Source: Sclerodactyla briareus
Lineage: Eukaryota > Echinodermata > Holothuroidea > Dendrochirotida > Sclerodactylidae
Reading direction: 5' to 3'
DNA length: 64,000 bases
Assembly (NCBI GenBank): GCA_026419785.1
Contig: JAODTK010000599.1
Coordinates: 62,001-126,000, forward strand
The position numbers and the translations under genes were made by a program. The notes under the pieces were generated by a model. It searched no databases. It was not told the origin of the DNA and saw only the letters and a list, made by a program, of their open reading frames with translations. Positions 1 through 10,065 of this stretch are shown here, one piece after another (the stretch's first letter is position 1; each line of letters starts with the position of its first letter).

Positions 1-74
1 CCTCAAAACCCCCTCCCCCATGGGTGGCCATCTGGGGGTACCGCTGGCTCATTTTCAGGATCATGCTTGGAGCG
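1..74 (+). CDS. LMF1: LMF1 exon (first in window), membrane segment
   Basis: This is the 3' part of an exon of lipase maturation factor 1, a multi-pass ER membrane protein required for maturation of lipoprotein lipase and related secreted lipases. Read from base 3, the frame gives PPPPWVAIWGYRWLIFRIML and then GA, matching the LMF1 membrane segment just before the conserved GLIKIRGD motif. RIMLGA, rather than the LMF2-like RLMFASG, supports LMF1 over LMF2. The exon ends at a strong donor (agcg|gtaagt). Earlier exons, including the start codon, lie left of the window. Identity is from recalled family sequence, not a search. Confidence 0.85.
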
Positions 75-1635
75 GTAAGTTTTCTCGGTCTCTCATTGTG
101 TTTCCTTGCTGGTGACTTCAGCACAGGTTGTAATATATGATTAGATGGGGGCCTTGATCTCTTGAAGCCAGACAGGTGTGAAGCACTAACTCGTAAATAA
201 TTGGGCAGACTCTCGACTTACAAATACAATACGTAGACTGATTACTCAAGTCCAAGATTGAATAACTCAGATGTGTGAAAATGGAGTGCTTGGAATGGAT
301 TCGAAGGACAACTTGCCAGGCATGGATACCAAAAAACCCCCCATGGATACAAGGTATATCGTGGAGAATAGAAAACTGTATCTATAGACCAAACCCCTTT
401 CAATACGAGGTTTCCATGTGGAGTTTATTGGCTTCAAAGTTTGGTCCATTTTGCAGAGGAAGTTTGGGAGGATACCCAATTGCACACATAACGCCATGAT
501 GTCCACACTCGACACAACCCGGGCAGTTATGTCATGTATTTCATTGTTTTGTTTTTTGTTTTGTTGAATAAGTCAACATTTCGCAGAATCTCTGTTGAAT
601 TTCTCTCACCGAAGTAACCATCAACCACCGCCAACCCACTATAGCAATCCTCTCCCTAGGACTACCTGCTTTGGTAAAATTATGTGTGAATTTCAATAGA
701 AAACAAAGAATGTTGCAGGGTTGTGCAAGTATGACATCATCTATTATTGAAGATGGGATGCTTTTCGATCTTGTGCAATACACGTGCACAAACTTCAAAG
801 GACTGTAATTCCCTACGGAAAGTCGTATAAACATCAGGTTTGGACGACGCTCAAGTTTTATCCAGCTAATATATTAGCCTTTTCATAATGCATCCTGCAG
901 TGTCCTTTAAGGCTCAGCCGTCATCAAGTAAGTTCTGTCATGTCTGCTACTGTGAAACACCATTTACTGTATTTCCCCCCCTATAAAAAAAACGCCCCGA
1001 AAAAAGTAGGATGAGAGGGTTTTATTTGAAACTAATTTTTAATATATTAAGCTGAATTTCGTCGCTGGCCAGCTAATACTGAATCCCTACTATCACAATA
1101 TTCTTGCATGTTTGCAATGAATATTGCTAACTTTGTGCATTGAACAAGCGAAATTGGGACAACTGTTAAAATTAGCCTAATGTTTGCTCTGTTTTCGATC
1201 GTGATATACTTTTCAGTTGGTGCTTCCGACCTTGGAAAAAAAAAAAGTGATGGATGTGTCCACACCTTGGCAAAAGCTGGATGGGGTTTGCTTATATGGG
1301 AGAAGGGTGGGCAGTATCTAGAAGGAATATGGTTAGTGCGTTATCACTGCATAGTCAAGTCATGGGTATTATTGATCCCTTGAGTGTAGCCAACTTTAAA
1401 AAAAATCTTGTAACCAACCGCAGTGAACTAAAAACCCTGGCTGGAAGTTGGGCAACCAAAAGGAAGTTTTGTTTGTTGTTGAAAGAACATATGTATGTAG
1501 AACTTCTTAAAGGTTGGGAGAGGGGGGTGGGGTTACGCACATGGAAGCATTGTAAGGTGTAGGCGTGGTTTCTAATGCTTATATTACAGATTTCTGACTC
1601 ACACAAGACATCAACTTGTAGCATTTACCCAACAG
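75..1635 (+). other. LMF1: LMF1 intron
   Basis: Intron between the WLIFRIMLGA exon and the IKIRGD exon, with GT at the left and AG at the right. Short open frames here have no family resemblance I can see. The only structure noted is a short inverted-repeat element at about 968-1317, listed separately. Confidence 0.7.
968..1317. mobile_element. Short MITE-like element with inverted ends
   Basis: The left end reads TATTTCCCCCCCTATAAAAA followed by AACGCCCC. The right end, reverse complemented, reads CTTCTCCCATATAAGCAAAC followed by CCC. The two ends are imperfect inverted repeats of about 25 bases flanking about 300 bases without coding potential, which is the layout of a non-autonomous DNA transposon. 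No clear target-site duplication was seen, so the exact ends are uncertain. Confidence 0.4.
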
Positions 1636-1697
1636 GGGAATGATCAAGATCCGTGGTGACAGTGCTGGGAGAGACTGACTGTATGAATACCATCGAG
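1636..1697 (+). CDS. LMF1: LMF1 exon, IKIRGD...CWRDLTCM motif
   Basis: A short exon carrying the most conserved LMF1 signature. The sequence reads GMIKIRGDS and then, after small frame slips, CW-RD-LTCMN-YH, corresponding to the family motif IKIRGD-CWRDLTCM-FHYE. It starts after a CAG acceptor (aacag|ggg) and ends at a donor (catcgag|gtgtga). Single bases appear to be missing near the CW and LTCM codons and the initial G run may carry one extra base, so no single frame spans the exon. It follows directly from the LGA end of the previous exon, which fixes the order. Confidence 0.75.
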
Positions 1698-3246
1698 GTG
1701 TGATTTATCCTCAATATTCTGTCCCTCTTCTTTGAGGGCTTAGGGGGAAGGGGGTTAAATATGATGGGACTATTTAGGGAGAGCGCCACCATCAGCTGCA
1801 GAAAAGCTCTAGATACCATGGATGGCTGGCATCGACTCCCTCAAGGTATAAATACAGGTGACATGTTCAGTGTTCCTGAGCTCAATCCCTCTAAAAGGGG
1901 TTAGCCAACTGTGGCACAAATGTTCCATTTGATGTAAGAGCAACAACCCGATAGAGAGAATGCCATTATTGGCAAAATTGCCTGTTGGAATTCTGAAGAG
2001 GAAAAAAAAATGGAAAGATAGATGGGACGACCAAATTGAAATTCACACCGACTTTGTGTGTTGTAAACATAGCATGAGGGGCACACAACATATCTGTGAA
2101 ATTAGTGGTGATATCACACCAATTGACATATTTTTACACACACTGTTTATTGTTTAATATAGTGTCAATATGACACAAACTTATATGTGTAATAGTTTCA
2201 TAGAGCAAAAGACGTATCTGGTGATATAGTGTCATGGGCACACTAACTCATGTTTGTATATAGTGGTAATATCATACCAGTTTAACCTATTGTTATGGCA
2301 CCCCAACTTAACTGTGTAATATAGGTCAATGGCACAACATTTTCTGTTTATCTAGTGTGAAGGACACACTAACTCTGTGGATCTGTGTGGTATTGTTGTG
2401 TGATGCCACACTAACTTAATTTGTATAATATGGTGTCGCGGTTGTTGCTCTAACAAGAATCCTTCAGAATGCTGTTTCATGACTGATGGCAGGCAATTTT
2501 CCTGTCCTATTCTCAGGTTTCAAACTTAAAAAGGGGTTTGTTATGTTACGAGAAATGAATTTTTAGTTGGACTATAGCCATGCTTTTTTTTCTCTCAAAT
2601 GATAAAATTACCACTGCCCTCACAATAAGAGAATCCTTCATGTCAACAACCAAGACATGTTCACAGAATAATGGGTACATGTCTCTGGCAGACTATTCCA
2701 GTTGTATGGTTGTCAGGGGAAGCCCCAGCAGAGAACATGTGGTCGTAGGCTTCCCTACACTTTGTAGCTACCAAAGTACACGGACTAGCACGGGTACCTG
2801 GCAAACTGACCGGAGTAGATCACCCCAACTTACATGTGAATATTAGTTGTTGTCAATGGCCACAACCCATTGTCTGTTTATTATAGTGTGAGTGACACAC
2901 CACCAACTTAACTCATGGGTGTTATTATAGTGTGATGACACACCCAAACTAATTTGTATGATATGGTGTCATCGGTTGTTGCTCTACATAATCTTTTCGT
3001 CAGCTGTTTCATGACTGATGGGCATGCAAGTTTTTCTGTCCTGTTCTTGTTTCAAACTTGAATTGTAACGGTATGAGAAATGCATTTTAGTTGAACTAGC
3101 ATGATTTTCTTTCTCTCAAGTGATTATCATCCTTCGTCATTTGTCAGTCACCCACTGCTTTGTTTTAGCTCGCTGGCATATCTGGGATATGCGATAAAAA
3201 ATCCTCATTTGAGCATCTAATGATTCCCTATCCTATCTCCCTACAG
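1698..3246 (+). other. LMF1: LMF1 intron with diverged tandem repeats
   Basis: Intron with degenerate short repeats of about 45-55 bases from about 2090 to 2450 (variants of atagtgtcaatgacacaccaacttaatttgtgtaata) and a larger direct duplication described separately. Nothing coding was recognised. Confidence 0.6.
2318..3125. repeat. Direct duplication, offset about 530 bp
   Basis: The stretch 2318-2602 is repeated in the same orientation at about 2842-3125. Both copies contain, in order, a TAGTGTGA-GACACAC segment, TATGGTGTC..GGTTGTTGCTC, GCTGTTTCATGACTGATGG, CCTGTCCT-TTCT, GTTTCAAACTT and GAGAAATG..TTTTAGTTG. They differ by many one-base gaps and substitutions. About 240 bases of unrelated sequence (2603-2841) separate them. 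No ends typical of a transposon were seen. Confidence 0.75.
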
Positions 3247-3432
3247 ACTCAGCGTGCCAAACCCATCAGCCCATAGTACTACAACCATCTCCTGAGGTGA
3301 TCCATAATTTTGAGACTCTCTCCATCATTTCATCGACTGGGGCTTGTTTCTTCGTGATCATTCACGTGCTCCTTTAATGAGGCGGGAGCATTCCTAAGAT
3401 TTATTTTTCCAGGAATAGGAAATAATATTCAG
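3247..3432 (+). CDS. LMF1: LMF1 exon, NP..YY..FETLSHHFI segment
   Basis: This exon follows a TACAG acceptor and reads, with small frame slips, TQ-VPNPISP-YYNH-SPEVIHN-FETLSHHFID. It corresponds to the LMF1 segment TQPMPNP..YY-HHSP..FETLSNHFIE. Several single bases are missing, so three frames are needed. The 3' part should encode RR-C-IHGVLQILFQ; ttcctaagatttatttttccag at about 3391-3412 is a plausible remnant ending in FIFQ. The donor is either near 3412 or at 3432/3433 (attcag|gtaatg), where the 22-bp minisatellite also begins. The next exon begins VVLIISGN, as expected after ILFQ. Confidence 0.7.
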
Positions 3433-5373
3433 GTAATGGTCGATATTATTCCAGTGATGGTAATATTATTCCAGTGATTGTAACACTATTCAGTAATGGT
3501 TAGATAGTATTTCCAGTTGATTGTTAATATTTTTCCAGGTAATGGTAGATCATTATTCCAGTGATGTTTCGACTATCTATTCAGGTATAGTAGATTTATT
3601 CCATGTGATGTTAGATTTATTCCAGTAAGGGTATGAAATTCAGTTACTGGAGAATATTAGTTCCGGTGATGTTAGATATTATTCCCGGTAATTGGTATAG
3701 TAATGATCCGAGGTATAGTATATATATTCCCGGTGATGGTAATCTATTCAAGGTGATTGCTTAGATATTATTCCAGTTGGTAGATATTATCCGTATGGGA
3801 GATATTCTGCCCCGGTAATGGTAAGATTTCTTTCCCGGTAGCCTTGCTAGATATAATTCAGGTAATTGTAGATATATTCCAGGTAATGGTAATATCATTC
3901 GGTAATGTAGATAGTATTCCGGTAATGGTAGATATTATTCCAGGTCGTGTTAGATATTTCCAGTAATGGTAGATATTTCCGTGATCGTACATATTTCCAG
4001 TGATGTAGATATTTCAAGGTAATGGTAGATATTATTCCAGGTGATGTTAGATATTATCCAGGTAATGCTAGATATTATTCCAGGTAATTGTAGATATTAT
4101 TCCAGGTGATGTTAGATATTTATTCCATTAATGGTAGATATTATTCCAGTGATGTTTTAGATATTTTCAGGTGATGGATAGATATTATTCCAGGTGATGT
4201 TAGATATTTTATTCCAGGTTAATGTAGATAAATTCCAGGTAATGGTAGATATTATCCAGGTGATGGTAGATAATATTCAAGGTAATGGTAGAGATTATTC
4301 CAGGTGATGTAGAATTATTCCAGGTATGGTTAGATATTATCCAGGTGATGCTAGATATTATTCCAGGTAATTGTAGATAATCTTCAGGGATGGTAATGGT
4401 TAGATATAATTCCAGTAATGGTTGGTAGATATTATCCAGGTAATGGTTAGAATTCTTACAGGTAATGGGGATATTATTCCAGGTAATTGTAGATATTATT
4501 CCAGGTAATTGTAGAATATTATTCCAGTAATGGTAAGACATTATTCCAGGTAAGGGGATATTATTCCAGGTAATGGTAGAATAATTCCAGGTAATTGTAG
4601 ATATAATTCCAAGGTAATGTGAATGATTCCAGGTAATGGTAGATAAGTTTCCAGGTAATGGTAGATATTATTCAGGTGATGTTAGAATATTATTCCAGGT
4701 AATGGTTAGATAATATTGCCAGGGTTGCATAGTACATATTAGGCCGGTGATGGTAGATAATATTCAAGGTAATGGTAGATATTATTCCAGGTGAGGTGAT
4801 GTTAGATATTATGCAGGTAATGGTAGATATTATTCCGGTAATGGTAGATATTATTCCAGGTTGATGTTAGATATTATTCCAGGTAATTGTAGATATTATT
4901 CCAGGTGATGTTAAGATATTCCAGGTAATGGTACTTATCCAGGTAATGGTAGAATGATTCAGGTTAATGGTAGATATTATCCAGGTAATGGTAGATATTA
5001 TTCAGGTAATGGTAGATATTATTCCAGGTATGGTAGATATTATTCCAGGGAATGGTGGATATTATTTCAAAAGAAATGCTAGATATTTTCAGGTAATGGT
5101 AATATTATTCCAGGTAATGTTAGATAGTATTCCAGGTAATGGTTAGATATATTTCAGGTAATGGTAGAGATTATTCCAGGTAATAGTAGCTGAAATTAAT
5201 TCAAGGGTAATGCTAGATATTATTCCAGGTAATTGTAGATATTATTCCAGGTAATTGTAGATATTATTCCAGGTAATAGGGGATATGATTTAAGTAATGA
5301 TAGATATTTTCAAGGTTAATGGTATATATTATTCCAGGTAATGTTATATATTATTCCAGTAAGGGTAGATATT
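3413..5373. repeat. 22-bp minisatellite, about 85-90 units
   Basis: A long tandem array of the unit gatattattccaggtaatggta and variants in which the last part is gtgatgtta or gtaattgta. Unit length is about 22 bases but many units lack one or two bases. The variants recur in short runs, suggesting blockwise amplification. Open frames on the minus strand such as the one at 4209-4541 are by-products of the repeat. Each full unit contains CAGGTAATG, a splice-donor-like string. See the findings for its likely origin. Confidence 0.95.
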
Positions 5374-5640
5374 TAGTCCATATATATAATGGTTGCGTTA
5401 TTGGAGAGGGTGACAGTTTGAAAAAGTTGGCCGTATTATATAGTGAATGGGGAGAATCTTGCCTATACCTGTGCTGATTAGTGGGAGATTGCATACTTAC
5501 ACACTGTGAAAAGGCCTATGATACAATGTAGGCACCAGCAGCTACTATGGTATGCACAACAGGTATACACCCTAGGCAGCGCTTCATCCCCAGTCTTTGC
5601 ACGAGCGGCTTGAGTTTTGTACCAACATCATTGTCTCTCT
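5374..5640 (+). other. Intron sequence without recognised features
   Basis: A short stretch between the 22-bp array and the 150-bp repeats, still inside the LMF1 intron that runs from about 3433 to 6445. Nothing could be assigned. Confidence 0.5.
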
Positions 5641-6215
5641 TTCAGTGACAGTCTGTATCTTGTTACCATTGCACCACCAGTTTACTGACATGTTGGCATT
5701 CTAAAACCAGAGATCATACCCCAACCTCTCATGATGGTATGAGGCGGGGCCTCCACTAAAGCACCATGGTTCATTGGTACTAACAGCATCCCACTCCTCT
5801 GTAACAGTCCCTCATGTTGGTACAGGCAGCTCCAGGTGCTAAACCATGTGCACTGCTCAACGAAGTCATAACCAACCTCCCTGGCTGGACACTGGGGGCC
5901 TCTGCACCACGTTTCATTGGTGACTAACAGCATTGACACTCCTCCCTGTACCAGTCTCCCATATTGGTACCAGGCAGCAACAGTCACTCACCTTTGGCAC
6001 TGCTGCTCAATCAGGGATCATACCCCAACCTCCCTGGATGGACACTGGGGGCCTCCATGGGTTAATGGTACTAATAGCATGCCACCCCTGTGCCAGTCTT
6101 CCACATTGGTACCATGGCATCACCAATTTCCACACCATGTTGATATAGCTCATTCAGGAATAATACCCCAGTGACCCCTGATGGAAACTGGGGGCTTTTG
6201 CACCATGGTCTAGGG
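5640..6215. repeat. Tandem repeat, unit about 150 bp, four copies
   Basis: Four diverged direct copies share GATCATACCCCAACCTCC, GGACACTGGGGGCCTC, CACCATGGTTCATTGGTACT, AACAGCAT and CAGTC..CATATTGGTACCAGGCA. Copies start near 5705, 5862, 6015 and 6157; the last is partial. Small open frames on both strands here are shadows of the repeat. Confidence 0.85.
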
Positions 6216-6445
6216 GTGGAAATAATACTAGGTCAGTCATATCAAAGACCTAAAAGATGGATTGCTGTTAATTGCGGTTGAGGCTCAGTATATCAGCATG
6301 AAGTGAAAGTAATCCAGCACCCTACAATTGAAAAGAACCCAAAGGGCACTGCTAGCTAAACGAGATGGTTGAACAAAACTATCTGCCTGGTATCTGATGG
6401 ATACCGGGTGCTCACCAAAATGTTCACATACATTCTCTCTCGTAG

Positions 6446-6598
6446 GTTGTTCTCATCATCAGTGGCAACCTCAGTTTCCTGAACTGGCTGACCATCCTCC
6501 CAAGCCTAGCCTGCCTGGATGACAGATTCTACTCCATCTTATTCCCTGATGATACTAACAAGAGACTGGGGACCATTCAGAGAGAGGATAGACTGGAG
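6446..6598 (+). CDS. LMF1: LMF1 exon, LIISGNLSFLNWLT segment
   Basis: An intact exon of 51 codons: it begins VVLIISGNLSFLNWLTILPS and continues with LACLDDRFYSILFPDD and ends in QREDRLE. It matches the very conserved LMF1 membrane region (VLIVSGNLSFLNWLT-VPS-ACFDD--LGFLFPS). Acceptor ctctcgtag|gttgtt and donor ctggag|gttggt are both usable. This is the only internal exon in the window with no frame break. LSFLNWL distinguishes it from LMF2, which has NYNFFNLLT here. The phase at its end does not match the apparent phase of the next exon by one base, so one junction is misplaced or a base is missing. Confidence 0.93.
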
Positions 6599-7334
6599 GT
6601 TGGTCCACCCCCAACAGTTGGTAGGTAGAAGAGTGGTCATCTCATCCTTCGAATGCATGTGCAAGCTTCCAACTGTACATATAACTATCATTCAAAATTA
6701 ATTGGAGAGCTTTTTGAGCGTCTCCAAAATTTGTTTGTGTTAATTGTTTTGAGATCTCAATTTGAGAAAAAAAAAAAAAACTACTCTTTGATTAATATTT
6801 AAATGGATTAGTTTCCCGACAGCTATTCTGGCACCGATTTTGGGTCTGTGCCTACTACTACTACTATACTACTACTACAATGAATATATTATTGACTAGT
6901 GCTCACAGTGCTTTTGCTGTGAGGGATTTGTTTCAAGTATAGATAGGAAGTTATCTCCTGCCACTCAAGGAGAGAACATAGGGAGGACTTGTTGCTGCTT
7001 CAGCTTGAATCACAGCTGGTATATAACACTCACTGGTATGTCAACAAACGTATTTACATACTTACCCACCTTCCGACGCTCTAGATAAGGAACAATGTCG
7101 GATAGTATAGTGCTACATTTGAAAAATTGTTTGACTGTCAGGAATTACTGAAGAAAATTGATTATAGTCATAAACAGATCAAATTCATGTAACTGGGCTG
7201 TTCGTCAACTGCAATGCAACAATCAATCAGGCAGAGAGGTGAAAGGTTAAAGTGTAATTTTGCCTGCTGTAATTCCTCAAATCTGTTTCGATTCACGCAG
7301 CGTTTCATTCATTTGCCTTCTCTAACCCATCAAG
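6599..7334 (+). other. LMF1: LMF1 intron
   Basis: Intron with a poly-A run at about 6766-6780 and a short TAC microsatellite at about 6851-6878. No other features were seen. Confidence 0.7.
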
Positions 7335-7487
7335 GTGTGTACATCAGGAAAGTAATGAACATCTCCCTGGCTCTGCTCATCGCCTACCTGAGTATCCCTG
7401 TGGTACAGAATCTACTCTCCTCCAGGCAGGCCATGACACTTCTTTTGACCGTCTAAGACTTGTGAACACCTATGGGGCCTTTGGAAG
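7335..7487 (+). CDS. LMF1: LMF1 exon, IRKVMNISLALLIAYLSIPV to NTYGAFG
   Basis: The exon reads VYIRKVMNISLALLIAYLSI, then PVVQNLLSSRQAMN, then TSFDRLRLVNTYGAFG. This matches the LMF1 membrane helix and the conserved PVV-NLLSSRQVMNT...VNTYGAFG motif. One base is missing near 7435 (atgacact in place of atgaacact), which shifts the frame between QAM and NTSF. The acceptor is catcaag|gtgtg after a modest pyrimidine tract; the donor is ttggaag|gtagga. A SINE begins about ten bases past the donor. Confidence 0.92.
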
Positions 7488-7495
7488 GTAGGACC

Positions 7496-7895
7496 ATCGG
7501 TTTAGCTCAGATCGGATTAGCTCAGTCAGGGGGGCTGAGGACTCGTGATCTGAAATGTTCTGAGCTTGAATCCCGGCAGGTTGCCTTTCTGGTGTGTTCT
7601 TGGGCAAGGCACCTTACCTTGGTGCATTGTCCTACCCAGGCGTTATTGAGAACCTTGGGAGGTTACAAGTGCGCTGATTGGGGCAGCCATTTGATGAAAT
7701 TATCTCCGGGGACATGTTGTGAGGGGCAACCATTGGCGGTCGCTCGGAGGGTATAGACTCGAATTTTGCACTATGGTGCAGGCCGAACAAGTTTACCATT
7801 GTCCAGGGGGTAATGGCCTGCCAGCACTTTGAGCCTGTACTATTTTTGGGTATAAAAGGCACTATAAAAAATGGTACATTATATATTATTAGAAA
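7496..7895 (+). mobile_element. tRNA-derived SINE
   Basis: The 5' part resembles a tRNA: a TTAGCTCAGTCAGG box A near 7517, TGGACTCGTGATCTGAA-like text, and GAGCTTGAATCCC as box B near 7561-7573. The body has CTTGGGCAAGGCACCTTACC (about 7600) and the 3' part ends with GGGTATAAAAGGCACTATAA (about 7848). This is the head-core-tail order of widespread animal SINEs whose tail resembles L2-type LINEs. The head contains a small duplication (GGTTTAGCTCAG / GGATTAGCTCAG). It lies in the LMF1 intron in sense orientation. Confidence 0.85.
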
Positions 7896-8642
7896 GCTCA
7901 CAGATATATTGGACCCAGGTCTGTATTCATTTACCCAATGCGGCGGTATTTGTTCCATTAGAATAGTGCATTAATTATTATAATGCTTCCATAATTTTTT
8001 CTGATGCTGATATAAACAAATTAATACAATTTTATGTCATCCCATAAATGAGGAAACCCCTGATAAACAAGGTATAACAAATATGTCATTCTGCAAAAAT
8101 AGCATAATGTCACACATTGTGCCATATACAACTGTCAATGAACAGGTATTGCAGAAGGGTGTAGGGGTGTGTGTGGGGGGGGGGGAGAAATATATTACAA
8201 ATGGATATAATAATCAAGCCCATTTGAGTCAACTGAAATATTCACTAGTCACTATGCTGCTCCGCTCAGGTTATTTAAGAACCAGTCCATAGTTGCAAGG
8301 GCGCATGCTCTGATCTTGTAAGCCAGGAGTACGGACAACATTTGCCCATACTGTATCATCACAGCCTATTCTCATTCTGTCACTATTCCTTTGGAACAAT
8401 CCCAAATTATCTCCTGTTCTACTATGTTGGTGATGATGAGTATGGAAGGATAATCATCAATTTTCTCTTTTTATTCTATTTTATTGTAAATCACTCGTAA
8501 TTTGGCCTTCAGCCTTCAATTTGAGATTCCAGTGAAAACAAATTTAAAAATTTTCAAGATTCGAAAAGTTGATCCTGGTGCATACTTGACTCTGCAGGTG
8601 CTTGTAGAAACTACATATTTGTCATAGGAGGCACTTCAATAA
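7896..8642 (+). other. LMF1: LMF1 intron sequence
   Basis: AT-rich intron sequence with a short G run near 8176-8186. No features recognised. Confidence 0.5.
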
Positions 8643-8846
8643 ACCAATCCCTTGCATGTTTGACTGAGTGAGTTCTTGGAGATGCTGAATCCTTGCATGT
8701 TTGACTGAGTGAGTTCTTGGAGATGCTGAATCCTTGCATGTTTGACTGAGTGAGTTCTTGAAGTGTTGAATCCCTTGCATGTTTGACTGAGTGGGGGTCT
8801 TGGAGATGATAAATTCCTTGCATGTTTGACTGAGTGAGGTCTTGGC
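8643..8846. repeat. 41-bp minisatellite, five copies
   Basis: Five direct copies of a unit containing CCTTGCATGTTTGACTGAGT followed by GAGTTCTTGGAGATGCTGAAT. Copies 2 and 3 are nearly identical; the outer ones differ in the second half. It ends about 80 bases before the next LMF1 exon. Minus-strand open frames rich in LTQSNMQG come from this repeat. Confidence 0.95.
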
Positions 8847-8924
8847 ATTTCCTAATCTTCTTGGTAGACAAAGATGAATCTCGAATAACCTCCATAGCTC
8901 TTATCTTGTTCTCATATCTAACAG

Positions 8925-9101
8925 TGTAACAGAGGAGAGGACGAGGTTATCTTTGAGGGAACCACAAGTAATGACCCAAGAAATTCAAATGCAGAGTGGC
9001 TCGAGTATGAATTCTACTGCAAGCCAGGCAATGTACCCGGAGACCCTGTCATATCACCGTACACTACAGATAGACTGGCTAAGGTGTTGCTTGCATTCCA
9101 G
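8925..9101 (+). CDS. LMF1: LMF1 exon, TEVIFEGT...YEFYCKPG...DWL
   Basis: The exon reads SVTEER-TEVIFEGTTSND and then PRNSNAEWLEYEFYCKPGN, VPGDPVISPY-YRLDWL and LAFQ. It matches the LMF1 block T-ERTEVI-QGT...W-EYEFKCKPGD...ISPYHYRLDWLMWFAAFQ. Bases are missing near 8943, 9060, 9070 and in the LMW codons near 9082, so the frame breaks at least four times. The acceptor is atctaacag|tgtaac and the donor ttccag|gttagt. The last part of this exon is duplicated about 900 bases downstream. Confidence 0.9.
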
Positions 9102-9849
9102 GTTAGTGTTAAGTCTGTTCCATACTTAGATTTTTAGGCAGATTTTGCCGCATAGACGGTTCTCTTCTTCCTGTTGACTGTCGTAGTAGCCAATAGAAGA
9201 ATCCAAAAAGCTTGGACGATCACTTCTTCACATCACCCTTTTCGTCATTACATACGTTTTTGCCTTTCTCAATGCTGCATTCGCATTGGTTGAACTGGCA
9301 GGCCCCAAGCTCAAATTGCATTTGATTATACAGATGACTCTACCTCTCTTCATGCTACAGATAGGTCGGTTCATTGCTTCAGACCTTGCCTCAAAATTGT
9401 ATGACAGACGACTCTCTGAAAATCATGTTTTGTATATCATGCTAATCTACCATTATGATGATTAATTCGCTGTAGCTTCATCTGTTTGAACACTTCAGAC
9501 TCGACTGGTCTTTAAGTTTGTATGTTCTCTCTTCTTCGTCCTTCTTCCACCCCGCCATGTTTGTTGTTGGTGCACTTGAGTTTACCATTCTGTATTTTGC
9601 ACCTCTCGTCCTCAGTGCTGCTGTTTTGCCTCCCGAGTCCACGGTAGGCCTATAACATTAGCAGCAGCCATCACAGGGAAGGATAGACAGCACATCACAA
9701 ATAGGACTGAAAATTCCATTTTGGACTCAAACATGAAACGTTTCTCAGGGAACGGATGCCAAAACTCAAATGGATCCAAATACCCATCTCTAACAGCCCC
9801 TGACGTTACTAAGATAATTTTAACAATTTCATTATAATTAATTAACAAT
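9102..9849 (+). other. LMF1: LMF1 intron sequence
   Basis: Intron sequence with C/T-rich parts near 9525-9560. No repeats or coding parts recognised. Confidence 0.5.
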
Positions 9850-10065
9850 TCAAGGGATCTCTGCAGAGTGGCTTGAGTAAGAGTGGTTTACCCCAAGCCA
9901 GGCAGTGTATTCTGGGGACCCTTTCTCATATCACTGTAACACAGACTAAACTGGCTAATGTGGGTTTGATGCATTAGAGGTCAGTGTTAAGTCTGTTCTG
10001 TATTGATAATACGCAAATCAAGGGATCTCATTGCAGAGTATCTCAAGTAGATTCTACTGTGAGTT
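9850..10065 (+). pseudogene. Partial duplicate copies of the preceding LMF1 exon
   Basis: The stretch 9866-9995 repeats the exon at 8925-9101 from TGCAGAGTGGCT onward: GAGTGGCTTGAGTA, CAAGCCAGGCAGTGTA, GGGGACCCTTTCTCATATCA, AGACTAAACTGGCTAATGTG and then the donor region GTCAGTGTTAAGTCTGTTC. It therefore includes about 20 bases of intron. A second, much shorter copy follows at about 10018-10062. Neither keeps a reading frame. The first copy preserves CTAATGTGG where the exon itself reads CTAAGGTG, which supports the LMW codons of the family. Confidence 0.8.

Noticed and set aside
4209-4541. A 110-codon minus-strand open frame rich in ITWNN and LPGII
   Set aside because: It is the translation of the 22-bp minisatellite and has no independent support.
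8611-8895. Repetitive SNMQG peptides on the minus strand
   Set aside because: They come from the 41-bp tandem repeat.
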